DNA of 64,000 nt. It comes from Bacteriovoracaceae bacterium (GTDB lineage: Bacteria; Bdellovibrionota; Bacteriovoracia; Bacteriovoracales; Bacteriovoracaceae). The stretch is from NCBI GenBank assembly GCA_024711325.1, contig JANJTC010000005.1, forward strand, positions 1,474,395 through 1,538,394, in the 5' to 3' direction. This document shows positions 32,906 to 41,251 of the stretch, piece by piece (position 1 is the first letter of the stretch; the number at the start of each line of letters is the position of its first letter). The notes below the pieces were generated by a model. The model did no database searches. It was not told the DNA's origin and saw only the letters and a program-made list of their open reading frames with translations. The translations under genes were made by a program, and so were the position numbers.

Positions 32906-33262
32906 ATGTTTAAAACTATGACTTTCATCGCCCTTGCCATTTTTTCGATTCAGGCGTTTGCGGAGATCGAGCTTCAGGGGAAATTTTTAAGAGAAGAGTG
33001 CACGATTAAGAATGGAGTTGCGACTAAAGTTCAAGTCTTTGGTAAGGATAAGGACATGTTTTTAACAACAACCAAGAAGGTTTCCATTGAAGGTATTGAG
33101 AAATATGTTCATCGGGCAATAGCACAAATTCGAGGTGACCGGGATGTTAATGCTGAATCATCATTTAAGATAATTATTGATGGAAAACCTTACGAGATCA
33201 ATCATAGCGATTCTGATGAGTCACTTTATGTGATTCGCTTAATTGTTAAGGCCTGTAATTAG
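32906..33262 (+). CDS. Small exported protein of unknown function
   Basis: The 118-residue protein has a clear signal peptide (MFKTMTFIALAIFSIQAFA) and a ~99-residue mature part with a conserved-looking KFLREECTIKNGVATKVQVF and two cysteines (one near residue 32, one at 117) that could form a disulphide. I recognise no family. AAGGAG lies about seven bases before the ATG. It faces away from copA, with copA's promoter between them, and ends in a strong hairpin. A link to copper is only positional. Confidence 0.65.
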   Translation: MFKTMTFIALAIFSIQAFAEIELQGKFLREECTIKNGVATKVQVFGKDKDMFLTTTKKVSIEGIEKYVHRAIAQIRGDRDVNAESSFKIIIDGKPYEINHSDSDESLYVIRLIVKACN

Positions 33263-33270
33263 TAATTTCC

Positions 33271-33298
33271 TGGAAGGACGTCTCGGCACGTCCTTCCA
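33271..33298 (+). terminator. Strong hairpin after the small exported protein
   Basis: TGGAAGGACGT and ACGTCCTTCCA form a perfect 11-bp stem with a 6-base loop nine bases after the stop. No T-run follows, so it may be a Rho-assisted or weak terminator, or an mRNA-stabilising structure. Confidence 0.55.
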
Positions 33299-33400
33299 AC
33301 GTTGCGCTGGGCCAAGTGTTTTTTTCTCACTCCACATCCCTTCATTTATGTTATCTTCTACTGATCAAAAACTTTATTCATTAATAGCGAGGATTACTTT

Positions 33401-33979
33401 ATGAAGGTCTTAATTTTAGCGTTTGTTTTACCATTATCTTTCACGAGCTTTGCTGCCACAGATTTATGTTCGGTTAATTATGCTCCTGAAGGATCGACTC
33501 TGAGCTGGACTGCTTTTAAGACACCAAAAAAAGTGGGAGTAAAAGGACAGTTTAATGTTTTTAAGATTATTTCAACCAAATCGGCCTCAATAGATGAGCT
33601 TCTTTCTAACGCCACTTTTGAAGTTGATACAAAGTCTATCTCAACTAATGATAAGGCCCGTGATGCTAAAATTTTTCAATTCTTTTTCAAGAACATGGTT
33701 AAAGGATCAACCATTAATGGAAAAGTTTTAAAGGTTGGACCTACAAGTGTTGATGTTGAATTTTCTCTCAATGGTGCAACTAAGATAATTACTTTGGCAA
33801 AAGCTTATGATGAGTCCAAGAACACGGTGGCCTTAAAAGGTGAAATGAATGTACTGGATTTTGATATGAAAGATAACCTTGCGACTCTTACTAAGGCCTG
33901 CAACACACTTCATGAAGGTGTGACCTGGCCGGATGTGAAAATTGAACTAATTGCATCAGTCCCTAAAACTTGTAAATAA
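33401..33979 (+). CDS. YceI-family periplasmic protein
   Basis: The 192-residue protein has a signal peptide (to about residue 19) and a YceI lipocalin-like fold: the strand STLSWTAFKTPKKVGVKGQF near the start, then FEVDTKSISTNDKARDAKI with the family's D-x-R-D loop. YceI domains bind isoprenoids or other lipids. Two cysteines (LCSVN, KACNTL) could pair. It probably forms an operon with the DUF3347-like gene 10 bp downstream. A second YceI gene lies at 51072. Confidence 0.85.
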   Translation: MKVLILAFVLPLSFTSFAATDLCSVNYAPEGSTLSWTAFKTPKKVGVKGQFNVFKIISTKSASIDELLSNATFEVDTKSISTNDKARDAKIFQFFFKNMVKGSTINGKVLKVGPTSVDVEFSLNGATKIITLAKAYDESKNTVALKGEMNVLDFDMKDNLATLTKACNTLHEGVTWPDVKIELIASVPKTCK

Positions 33980-33989
33980 GGAGTTCTGA

Positions 33990-34511
33990 ATGAAACATAT
34001 TATTATAAGTATGATTTTGATGACAGGCCTGGCAAATGCTCAGCATCCCAACGATCATGATCATGATCATGACCACAAGATGAGCGAGGCAAGAAAACCA
34101 CTTAAAGCAGCAGAGAAGAAGGAAGTTACAAGCATTCTTGATAAAAATGACGAGCTTTTTAATGCCTTCTTAAAAAAAGACAATGCTCTCATTGAAAAGA
34201 AGGCCAAAGCATTAGCTGAAACAGCTTCTCAAACTAAGATGGGAATTCTAAAGGATATTTCGGCCCAGGCAGACAAGCTTTCCACTGTTAGTGGCAGTAA
34301 GTCTCATGAGGCCAACATGGTGGCGTATGAAGCTTTCTTAAAACCATTAATTAAATTTGTTCAAACTTATGAAGTTGATAAGAAGTTTAATATCTTCTCT
34401 TGTCCAATGGTCAAAAAATCCTGGATTCAGGACACCTCAGTCAATAAAGACGTGCAAAACGTCTATGCGATGGAGATGTTAGAGTGTGGGACCCAGGATA
34501 CTAAGTTCTAA
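33990..34511 (+). CDS. His-rich DUF3347-like exported protein
   Basis: The 173-residue protein has a short signal peptide (to ANA, ~17) followed by a histidine/aspartate run, HPNDHDHDHDH, likely to bind metal. The rest is helical, ending with FSCPMVKKSWIQ, which resembles the DUF3347 C-P-M motif seen in copper-efflux periplasmic proteins. AAGGAG precedes the ATG; the YceI gene is 10 bp upstream. With copA-cueR close by, periplasmic copper handling is a reasonable inference. Its stop overlaps a small gene on the other strand by 4 bp. Confidence 0.7.
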   Translation: MKHIIISMILMTGLANAQHPNDHDHDHDHKMSEARKPLKAAEKKEVTSILDKNDELFNAFLKKDNALIEKKAKALAETASQTKMGILKDISAQADKLSTVSGSKSHEANMVAYEAFLKPLIKFVQTYEVDKKFNIFSCPMVKKSWIQDTSVNKDVQNVYAMEMLECGTQDTKF

Positions 34512-34627
34512 AAATTCCATGGGGTAGGGATGGTTTCCACTTTGGGAAGCATCACTACTCCAAACCAAAATATCGCTGTAATTCCTAAGATGAGATTTGC
34601 AATGTCTATGAAAGATTCCTTCTTCAT
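34508..34627 (-). CDS. Small single-span membrane protein (39 aa)
   Basis: A 39-codon frame encodes MKKESFIDIANLILGITAIF, then WFGVVMLPKVETIPTPWNF. It would span the membrane once (residues ~8-28). AAAGG lies about nine bases upstream of the ATG. Its stop overlaps the DUF3347-like stop tail to tail. Positive N-terminus, clear helix and spacing favour a real gene, but similarity is unknown and it could be chance. Confidence 0.45.
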   Translation of the reverse strand: MKKESFIDIANLILGITAIFWFGVVMLPKVETIPTPWNF

Positions 34628-34729
34628 AACCAACGCCTTTGATCAGTGACCTTTGGTGATCACCTTAATTCATTGTACCGGCCCGACGTATAATGAGGGA
34701 AGCTGGCAATTAATACCTGTCCAATTCAG

Positions 34730-35143
34730 CTATTTAACTTTTTTTAACAAGTCACTTAAGTACATTTTTGAGAGGTAGGAATTGGTTGAGCTTTCAATGC
34801 CTTGGACAATATCACACAAAATAGCATTCATGGAGCAGCTCACAATACAGGCCTTGGACACTGGCTTTTTATGAGGTGAGACGAGCGTTTTATCTTCCAA
34901 GGAGGCAGCATAAATGTCGGCCAGGGTAATTTTTGAAGGTGAATGAGCGATCTTGATTCCACCGCCTTTTCCTCGGAAACTTTCAACCAGGCCTGCTTCT
35001 ACCAAGCGAGACACTAACTTTCGAATAAAAGTCGGATTGGTGTTCAAACTTTTAGACAAGTACTCAGAGTTAATCAACTCATCTTGGTGATAGGCCAGGG
35101 TAAGCATAATATGAACCGAAACCGGAAATCTTGTATCAATCAT
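34730..35143 (-). CDS. Rrf2-family transcriptional regulator
   Basis: The 137-residue protein has the Rrf2 winged helix (FPVSVHIMLTLAYHQDELIN, then NPTFIRKLVSRLVEAGLVES and FRGKGGGIKIA). A later region, KACIVSCSMNAILCDIV, holds three cysteines (C-x3-C-x6-C) where IscR/NsrR bind an Fe-S cluster, although the spacing differs. It may sense redox stress or NO. The ATG at 35143 gives the standard N-terminus. It is divergent from the 35232-38686 operon and is its likely regulator (inference). Confidence 0.83.
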   Translation of the reverse strand: MIDTRFPVSVHIMLTLAYHQDELINSEYLSKSLNTNPTFIRKLVSRLVEAGLVESFRGKGGGIKIAHSPSKITLADIYAASLEDKTLVSPHKKPVSKACIVSCSMNAILCDIVQGIESSTNSYLSKMYLSDLLKKVK

Positions 35144-35172
35144 AGTGCAATTATAAAATGTACCTTTTACAG

Positions 35173-35199
35173 TTGCAATTAAATTCGCCTTTCTATAAT
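35173..35199 (+). promoter_or_regulatory. Candidate promoter of the oxidoreductase/efflux operon
   Basis: TTGCAA (35173-35178) and TATAAT (35194-35199) are separated by 15 bp, shorter than ideal, in the 88-bp gap between the Rrf2 gene and the LLM-family gene. TGTACCTTTTACAG nearby is a partly symmetric candidate operator. A short spacer would fit a regulated promoter. Confidence 0.45.
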
Positions 35200-35231
35200 G
35201 TATCTGTAATTGATGCATAATGAGGCCCAAC

Positions 35232-36212
35232 ATGATGACTAAAAAGATATCGCTTTCCGTTTTGGATCTTTGTCCTGTTCTTTCGGGCACAAGTGCCAGC
35301 GAAAGTTTAAGTTTTGTTGCTCCTTTGGCCCAGTATGTGGAAGCTCTAGGCTATGAACGTTACTGGATTGCTGAACATCATGATATGGAAGGCATCGGAA
35401 GTTCCTCCCCGGAAGTATTAATCGCGCATGTTGCCCAATTAACTAAATCCATTCGAGTGGGCTCTGGCGGTATTATGCTGCCCAATCATTCAACATTTCA
35501 TATGGCAGAAGTCTTCCGAACTCTTTCTGCCCTCTATCCAGGTAGAATTGATATGGGTCTTGGCAGGGCCCCCGGATCAGGCTCACGAGCCACTCATGCT
35601 CTTAGACGTAATGTTCAGTTAAGTGCTGATAATTTTCCAGAAGAGATTGAAATCTTGGAAAAATATTTTATGGATGAGCTTCCTCTCAAGGCCGTACCCG
35701 TGAATGTTGATCGACCTGAGATTTGGATGCTGGGAAGTAGTGATTTTGGCGCCAGACTAGCGGCCCAAAAAGGCCTTCCCTACGCTTTTGCCCAGCATTT
35801 CTCAGGACTCCCGGCCATTGATGTTATCAATCTCTATCATAAAAATTTTAGGCCAGGAACATACCTGGAGCATCCATTGTCCATGATGGCCTGTCATGTT
35901 ATTTGTGCAGAAACGGATCAAGAAGCCCAGGAGTTGGCACTCTCTTCAGATTTGTCTTTTGCTCTTTTTTTTAAAACCGGTAAAAATAATCCTCTTCCAA
36001 GTGTAGCGGAGGCGCGTGCTTATTCTTTATCTGACATTGAAAGAGAACAATTAAGAGCAAGTTTCCCTAAATTTGTAGGTTCACCTCAAACGATTAAAAA
36101 ATTGTTGGCCCCATATACAGAGGCGGGGATTAATCATTTTATGGTTCTTTCTATGATTTATGACCAAGAGGCGAGGAAAAAATCTTACGGATTACTGATG
36201 GAGAATTTATGA
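35232..36212 (+). CDS. LLM-class (luciferase-like) flavin-dependent oxidoreductase
   Basis: The 326-residue protein belongs to the bacterial-luciferase-like monooxygenases that use FMNH2 and oxygen. Conserved segments are LGYERYWIAEHHDMEGIGSS near the start, VGSGGIMLPNHSTFHMAEVF, and LYPGRIDMGLGRAPGSG. A reduced-flavin supplier may be the FMN reductase at 38719. ATG 35232 is chosen because GAGG lies six bases upstream; the ATG at 35220 lacks one. The stop overlaps the next gene by 4 bp (ATGA). Confidence 0.88.
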   Translation: MMTKKISLSVLDLCPVLSGTSASESLSFVAPLAQYVEALGYERYWIAEHHDMEGIGSSSPEVLIAHVAQLTKSIRVGSGGIMLPNHSTFHMAEVFRTLSALYPGRIDMGLGRAPGSGSRATHALRRNVQLSADNFPEEIEILEKYFMDELPLKAVPVNVDRPEIWMLGSSDFGARLAAQKGLPYAFAQHFSGLPAIDVINLYHKNFRPGTYLEHPLSMMACHVICAETDQEAQELALSSDLSFALFFKTGKNNPLPSVAEARAYSLSDIEREQLRASFPKFVGSPQTIKKLLAPYTEAGINHFMVLSMIYDQEARKKSYGLLMENL

Positions 36213-37150
36213 AAATGAGAACTTTGGGTCAGTCTTCCTTGCAAGTGTCACCTCTGGCTTTTGGTGGCAATGTTTTTGGTTGGACTGCCAATGAAGCTGA
36301 GAGTTTTAAGCTTCTGGATATGTTCACTGAGAATGGCCTTAATCTGATTGATACCGCTGACATGTATAGCAATTGGGTCCCTGGTAATAGGGGGGGAGAA
36401 TCTGAAACAATTATTGGAAAGTGGTTAAAACAAAGTGGAAAGCGCAGTCAGGTTATTCTGGCAACTAAAGTCGGGTTGGATATGGGACCTGGAAAGCAGG
36501 GGTTGTCCCGTAAATATATCATTAAGGCCGTCGAGGATTCTTTAAAGCGGCTTCAGACGGATTATATCGATCTTTATCAATCTCATCGTGATGACCCTAA
36601 TACTACTGTCTTAGAAACATTAAGTGCTTTTGATGAGCTCATTAAAGCGGGCAAGGTGAGGTATATTGGCGCATCGAACTTCTCTCCGGAAAGATTGCTT
36701 GAATCACTCACCACCGCACAAACACACTGTCTTCCTCAATATGTCTCACTTCAGCCTCGTTACAATCTCTATGACCGGGAAGATTTTGAAAATAATTACG
36801 CGGAACTTTGTCTGAATCAAAAGATTGGAGTCATTAGTTATTATTCCCTGGCAAGTGGATTTTTAACTGGAAAATATAGAAGTGAAGCTGATCTTAATAA
36901 AGGCCAACGGGGAGCGGGAGTAAAAAGTTATCTCAATCCAAAAGGGATGAACATCCTGTCTAAGCTCGACAAACTGGCCAAAGAGTACCAAAGTACTCCT
37001 GCTCAAGTTTCACTAGCTTGGTTGATGGCCAGACCTGGTGTGACTGCTACCTTGGCCAGTGCTACCAATTTGTCCCAGCTTGAGGATATTATCAGAGCGG
37101 TTGAGATAAAGTTAAATCAGGAAGCACTAGATTTTCTGAATGAATATTAG
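36209..37150 (+). CDS. Aldo/keto reductase
   Basis: The 313-residue protein is a TIM-barrel NAD(P)H-dependent reductase with the catalytic tetrad visible: Asp and Tyr in LIDTADMYS, Lys in ILATKVGLDM, His in LYQSHRDDP. IGASNFSPERL and the C-terminal SLAWLMARPGVTATLASAT are typical. It should reduce carbonyl compounds. It overlaps the LLM gene by 4 bp and the MFS gene follows 17 bp later, so one operon is likely. Confidence 0.9.
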   Translation: MKMRTLGQSSLQVSPLAFGGNVFGWTANEAESFKLLDMFTENGLNLIDTADMYSNWVPGNRGGESETIIGKWLKQSGKRSQVILATKVGLDMGPGKQGLSRKYIIKAVEDSLKRLQTDYIDLYQSHRDDPNTTVLETLSAFDELIKAGKVRYIGASNFSPERLLESLTTAQTHCLPQYVSLQPRYNLYDREDFENNYAELCLNQKIGVISYYSLASGFLTGKYRSEADLNKGQRGAGVKSYLNPKGMNILSKLDKLAKEYQSTPAQVSLAWLMARPGVTATLASATNLSQLEDIIRAVEIKLNQEALDFLNEY

Positions 37151-37167
37151 TCATTAGAAAGGTGTTC

Positions 37168-38355
37168 ATGAATATCGTCATTATGGTACTGGGACTCTTA
37201 ACGGCATTTGGTCCGCTTTCCATTGATATGTACCTGCCTGCCTTGCCTCAAATTGCAGCAGATTTTGATGTTGATTTATCCTCAGTTCAATTATCGCTGG
37301 CATCATTTTTAGTAGGGATTGCTTTAGGGCAAATATTTTATGGACCTTTGACAGATCGATATGGACGAAAAAAACCTTTGTTTTTTGGTTTGATCTTATA
37401 TGGGGTGGCCTCATACATGTGTGCCACTACCCAAAATGTTGAATCACTTATCATCTTCCGTTTCATTCAGGCACTGGGTTCTTGTGCGGGGATGGTCATT
37501 GGACGGGCCATTGTAAGAGATCTATACCCACCACATGAGTCCGCCAAAGTCTTCTCCCTTCTTATGCTTATCATGGGAGTGGCGCCTATCCTGGCCCCCA
37601 TCTTCGGTGGATTGTTAGCAACGTCTCTCGGGTGGCGTTCCATCTTCTGGGTTCTCACTGCGATTAGTTTACTTGCCATGATAGCAGTTCATCTATTTTT
37701 AAAAGAGACTCATGCTCCGGAAGAAAAGTATCAAGTTAAAAATGTCTTCAGGAATTATTTAAATATATTAAAGGATAGGGAGTTTACCGGATATACCATT
37801 TCAATGAGTTTGGTATATGCAGGGATGTTTGCTTACATTACTGGCTCAGCTTTTGTTTTCATTACTCACTATGGACTCACTCCGAAGGAATACGCATGGG
37901 TATTTGGAACTAATGCTTTTGGTCTGATACTCTTTTCTCAGATCAATGGTAGATTGCTTAGAAAGAGGACTCCTCAGAGTCTTTTAAAAATTATTTATCC
38001 CATGGTTGCTTTTACGGGCATATTGATTCTTCTTGTGGGCGTACTAGATGGCCCACTTTGGAGTATGTGCCTGGCACTTTTCTTGTTTATTTTGAATATG
38101 GGGATGATTAGTCCCAATGCAGCGGCCAGTGCTTTAGCTAATCAAAAAAAGCACGCTGGTAGTGCTTCGGCCTTGATGGGAACTATCCAATTCTCTGTCT
38201 CGGCCATTATCTCTTCACTCGTTAGCCACTTTCATGACGGATCCATAAGACCTATGTCTTTCATTATCTTTTTTTGTGGTGTTTTTTCCTATATCTTTTT
38301 TAAATTGTTTGAAGCACCTAGGGGCCCATCATTAATCTCTGAGGAGTTGGTTTAA
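37168..38355 (+). CDS. Bcr/CflA-type MFS drug exporter
   Basis: The 395-residue protein has 12 predicted membrane helices and the Bcr/CflA signatures: FGPLSIDMYLPALPQIAADF at the N-terminus, GPLTDRYGRKKPL (motif A) and RFIQALGSCAGMVIGRAIVRD (motif C region). It exports hydrophobic or cationic compounds by proton antiport. ATG 37168 has AAAGG five bases upstream and is preferred over GTG 37162. It shares the operon with two oxidoreductases and an SMR exporter. Confidence 0.9.
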   Translation: MNIVIMVLGLLTAFGPLSIDMYLPALPQIAADFDVDLSSVQLSLASFLVGIALGQIFYGPLTDRYGRKKPLFFGLILYGVASYMCATTQNVESLIIFRFIQALGSCAGMVIGRAIVRDLYPPHESAKVFSLLMLIMGVAPILAPIFGGLLATSLGWRSIFWVLTAISLLAMIAVHLFLKETHAPEEKYQVKNVFRNYLNILKDREFTGYTISMSLVYAGMFAYITGSAFVFITHYGLTPKEYAWVFGTNAFGLILFSQINGRLLRKRTPQSLLKIIYPMVAFTGILILLVGVLDGPLWSMCLALFLFILNMGMISPNAAASALANQKKHAGSASALMGTIQFSVSAIISSLVSHFHDGSIRPMSFIIFFCGVFSYIFFKLFEAPRGPSLISEELV

Positions 38356-38356
38356 A

Positions 38357-38686
38357 ATGTCGATTACAATGTCGTGGGTTTTATTATTGATTGCTGGCCT
38401 ACTTGAAGTGTGTTGGGCCATTGGACTTAAATACACTGAGGGCTTCACCAAACCCCTTCCAAGTCTCTTTACCATTATTACCCTTGCAGGGAGCATGTAT
38501 CTCTTGGCGAAGGCGGCCCAAGCAATTCCTATTGGAACGGCCTATGGTGTTTGGGTTGGTATTGGGGCCTTGGGTGCGGCAATTCTTGGGATTGTATTAT
38601 TTAAAGAGTCACTTTCAATGCCGAGGCTCTTCTTTTTGATTTTACTTTTTATTTCAATATTAGGTTTAAAACTTACTTCTAAATAA
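38357..38686 (+). CDS. SMR-family exporter, SugE/Gdx type
   Basis: The 109-residue, four-helix protein has the SMR glutamate in the first helix (LLIAGLLEVCWAIGLKYTEG) and the W-A-I-G-L-K-Y-T-E-G sequence typical of SugE/Gdx guanidinium exporters, then IPIGTAYGVWVGIGALGAA. Gdx proteins exchange guanidinium for protons. No guanidine riboswitch precedes it; it begins one base after the MFS stop and lies inside the operon. A strong terminator follows immediately. Confidence 0.88.
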   Translation: MSITMSWVLLLIAGLLEVCWAIGLKYTEGFTKPLPSLFTIITLAGSMYLLAKAAQAIPIGTAYGVWVGIGALGAAILGIVLFKESLSMPRLFFLILLFISILGLKLTSK

Positions 38687-38716
38687 AAGCAGCGGTTAAT
38701 GGCCGCTGCTTTTATT
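38682..38716. terminator. Bidirectional intrinsic terminator
   Basis: AATAAAAGCAGCGG and CCGCTGCTTTTATT form a perfect 14-bp stem with a 7-base loop. A-rich left and T-rich right flanks make it effective both for the SMR gene (+), whose stop it overlaps, and for the FMN reductase gene (-), which ends at 38719. Confidence 0.88.
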
Positions 38717-38718
38717 GA

Positions 38719-39336
38719 TTAATGTAAACTGGCGCTCTTGTCATCTTCTGGCCCAGAACGCTCAGAAGATAACTCTGGTCGTTGATGTAATGTTCGAAAT
38801 GCATTACCCCAATTAATCAGCTGATCGATGAGAGTTTTAAGATTATTCTTGTGATAATCGGCAGGTTTAAAGGTCTTAAAATTTTCAAAGTCTGTTTTTA
38901 ATGAAAACGCAACCTGTGACCGGACAGTGGCAATTTGTAACTCTGCCATAACGAGCCGTAGTTGTTCCACAGCTCGTGTTCCTCCGGCGCTTCCATAGGC
39001 CACAAATCCTGCCACTTTGTTATTCCACTCTTTATAAAGGAAATCGAGAGCATTTTTTAGTGCCCCACTAGTGCCGTGGTTGTATTCTGGTGAAACAAAA
39101 ATAAAACAATCAAAAGTTGCTATCTTCCTGGCCCATTTTTGAGTGTGGGGTTGACTGTACTGCCCCATCGCCGGTGGGATTGGTTCATCCAGTAAAGGAA
39201 GATTGAAGTCTTTGAGATCCACTAATTCAAATTCAGCATCATTTCGAGTTCTTGTTTGTTCAAAAACCCATTGGGCGACATCTTTACCAACTCGATTTGG
39301 CCTTGTACTCCCAATAATTATTCCTATCCTGAGCAT
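38719..39336 (-). CDS. NAD(P)H-dependent FMN reductase-like flavoprotein
   Basis: The 205-residue protein is a flavodoxin-fold reductase: phosphate loop IGIIIGSTRPNRVG, the FIFVSPEYNHGTSGALKNAL segment that binds FMN, and YGSAGGTRAVEQLR. It reduces quinones, azo compounds or free FMN. It could provide reduced flavin to the LLM-class enzyme encoded in the opposing operon (inference). GGAGG lies about seven bases before the ATG. Confidence 0.88.
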   Translation of the reverse strand: MLRIGIIIGSTRPNRVGKDVAQWVFEQTRTRNDAEFELVDLKDFNLPLLDEPIPPAMGQYSQPHTQKWARKIATFDCFIFVSPEYNHGTSGALKNALDFLYKEWNNKVAGFVAYGSAGGTRAVEQLRLVMAELQIATVRSQVAFSLKTDFENFKTFKPADYHKNNLKTLIDQLINWGNAFRTLHQRPELSSERSGPEDDKSASLH

Positions 39337-39369
39337 AATTTCCTCCTCAGTCGTAAGTGGTTTTTAATT

Positions 39370-40119
39370 TTATTCTATTGTTCCAAAATCCTGATCCTTA
39401 AAAGCATTTAATTCAATTTTGTGCAGGTTATTTATTTCATCATAAAAAATTGTGTAGTTTGTCGGGTAGTGACCTTGTTGATAAGGAAATTGTTTAGGTA
39501 CCCTGATGGCATTATGACTGGTCTTTTTGTTGAGTAAATAATCCACAGTAACCATGGGCTCAATAAAAATCAGGTTTCCTGCATAATAGCCATAAAGGAA
39601 AGTCCGGGTAAATATGCCCCCGTTAAATTCCGGCGCAAGAAGGTCGACCCAGTGCCAGCCCATCTTGGGCACGCCCTCAGGAGTTGGTGCATAATCTATG
39701 ACCAGAGAATCTTCATCAGGCGTCTCTAAACAGAAGGGAGCATCATCATCCTGACAAGTAATTGATTGCCTCAGTTTGTTTGAAATAAAATAGAAATGAA
39801 AATCAAAATGAGGCCGGTCATAGACGCCACCTGGTTCATGCCCGTAAGGATTCCAATCAAGAGTAACATGTTTAATGGGATGAACTTTCGCGCTTTTCGG
39901 CAGGGGAAGTAAATATTCCTTCATCCCATGATTAAGGCCTGACGTGGCAGATGCTGAGAGAGCGATGCCCATGGACTGTGGGATTTTATTTTTGAGCTTA
40001 ATATAAGTTCTGGCATAACCGTTTCCAACAGATACTTTTTCTCCCCAATGTGTAATGCTGGCCGCATAAACGCTAAGGCAAAAATTCAAACTCATCATGG
40101 CACAAATAAAATATTTCAT
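39370..40119 (-). CDS. Exported DUF5602/TTHB210-like protein
   Basis: The 249-residue protein has a signal peptide (MKYFICAMMSLNFCLSVYAA). The mature part has GYARTYIKLKNKIPQSMGIA, then LDWNPYGHEPGGVYDRPHFD followed by FHFYF. The histidine-rich block is the mark of the DUF5602/TTHB210-like family and could bind metal. The function is unknown. ATG 40119 has AGGAG seven bases upstream; the longer reading gives no signal peptide. It stands 33 bp upstream of the FMN reductase gene and may be co-transcribed. Confidence 0.75.
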   Translation of the reverse strand: MKYFICAMMSLNFCLSVYAASITHWGEKVSVGNGYARTYIKLKNKIPQSMGIALSASATSGLNHGMKEYLLPLPKSAKVHPIKHVTLDWNPYGHEPGGVYDRPHFDFHFYFISNKLRQSITCQDDDAPFCLETPDEDSLVIDYAPTPEGVPKMGWHWVDLLAPEFNGGIFTRTFLYGYYAGNLIFIEPMVTVDYLLNKKTSHNAIRVPKQFPYQQGHYPTNYTIFYDEINNLHKIELNAFKDQDFGTIE

Positions 40120-40221
40120 AGATACTCCTGCTTTAAAAAACTTCTCGTAATCTCTGCAAGAAATGATCCATTCATAAAATGTTGTATTGCATTTGAGAAA
40201 CGAAAAAACTAAGCTTTTACT

Positions 40222-40884
40222 ATGCATAAAAACCAACTGGCCTTTATTGATCCATTTCTTATGACGGCTTCAATCCATTGCTTCAATGAGCTGGTTGAAT
40301 TGACCGGAATTCCAACCTCTTATTATATGCCTGATAAGTTTGGTATCGAAGGTCTTATGGCCGATGCAGATAAGAATAGTGCCTATTTTATTGCTGGTTC
40401 GGCCTCTAATGTAACTGAGCCTCTGTCATGGCATATACCTCTCGCTCAATTTTTGATGAGTGAATTACGGGCGAACAAACCAGTTGTTGCTGTTTGCTTT
40501 GGGCATCAGCTCCTCTGTCAGGCCTTTGGCAGCGAGGTAGGTGATCTTTATCCTTCAGGAGAGAAGGTTACTGGACTCAGGAAGATTAAAATTCTGGAGG
40601 ATTGGGGAAGTTTAAAGCAGAAAGAAGAATTTTTACTTCCTGTTACACACAAGCAGGTGGTTAAAAAACTCGGCTCTGAGTTGATCTCACTTGGACAAGG
40701 GTTGGATCATGATATTGTCATACACAAAACTCTACCTCTTCTTACTACCCAGGCCCATCCTGAAGCTTCGGCTTATTTTTGTACTTCTGATATTAAACTC
40801 AAAGGTGAAGATGAAAAGGCCGGAAGAGCTGACGGCAAAAGATTTCTAAACCATGTCTTCCGGCATTTTAAAATGCTTGATTAA
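40222..40884 (+). CDS. Class I glutamine amidotransferase-like protein
   Basis: The 220-residue protein has the nucleophile elbow VVAVCFGHQLLCQAF (Cys92) and the histidine/glutamate pair in TTQAHPEAS. It resembles GMP-synthase-type GATase domains found alone. It would release ammonia from glutamine or hydrolyse gamma-glutamyl compounds; no partner synthase is attached. Its stop overlaps the stop of the following minus-strand gene by 4 bp. Confidence 0.82.
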   Translation: MHKNQLAFIDPFLMTASIHCFNELVELTGIPTSYYMPDKFGIEGLMADADKNSAYFIAGSASNVTEPLSWHIPLAQFLMSELRANKPVVAVCFGHQLLCQAFGSEVGDLYPSGEKVTGLRKIKILEDWGSLKQKEEFLLPVTHKQVVKKLGSELISLGQGLDHDIVIHKTLPLLTTQAHPEASAYFCTSDIKLKGEDEKAGRADGKRFLNHVFRHFKMLD

Positions 40885-41228
40885 TGTCGGGCAGAACTTG
40901 CATCATAGTCATTTCTAAATTCGTTGAGCTTACCTTCAACTGTATCCAGATTCTCTCTTATGAAATTGGAGATCTCTGGATACCTTTCAGAAATGTTAGT
41001 GGCAATTCTCGCCAGGATAGCAGTCGCTATTCCTCCTGCAACGTACTTTACAGCAGGATTGCTGATAAAATCTCTTAAGACATCTTTGTATTCTCCTGCC
41101 GCTGAAGACCTGGAAATAGATGATGCTCTGGATGAACCTGATGACCGTTCATTTTCAGTTGGGGCCTCAAGACCTTTTTTTCTTGAAGTCCTGGTTTGTG
41201 GTGATTTTTTTGTAGTCTTCTTTGCCAT
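40881..41228 (-). CDS. Small basic Ser-rich protein with C-terminal helix (paralogue A)
   Basis: The 115-residue protein has a Lys/Arg/Ser/Thr-rich N-terminal ~45 residues (MAKKTTKKSPQTRTSRKKG), a hydrophobic helix NPAVKYVAGGIATAILARIA, and an acidic helix ERYPEISNFIRENLDTVEGK, ending SSARH. I know no named family. It is clearly related to the next gene upstream: both share the tail-helix pattern (K-Y-V-x-G-G-I-A, H/YPEIS-x-F-x-R/E-N-x-x-x-V-E-G) and end in ARH. GGGAGA lies upstream of the ATG. It may be a DNA- or membrane-associated stress protein. Confidence 0.75.
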   Translation of the reverse strand: MAKKTTKKSPQTRTSRKKGLEAPTENERSSGSSRASSISRSSAAGEYKDVLRDFISNPAVKYVAGGIATAILARIATNISERYPEISNFIRENLDTVEGKLNEFRNDYDASSARH

Positions 41229-41251
41229 CGTTTATCTCCCGGTTAAAGTTC

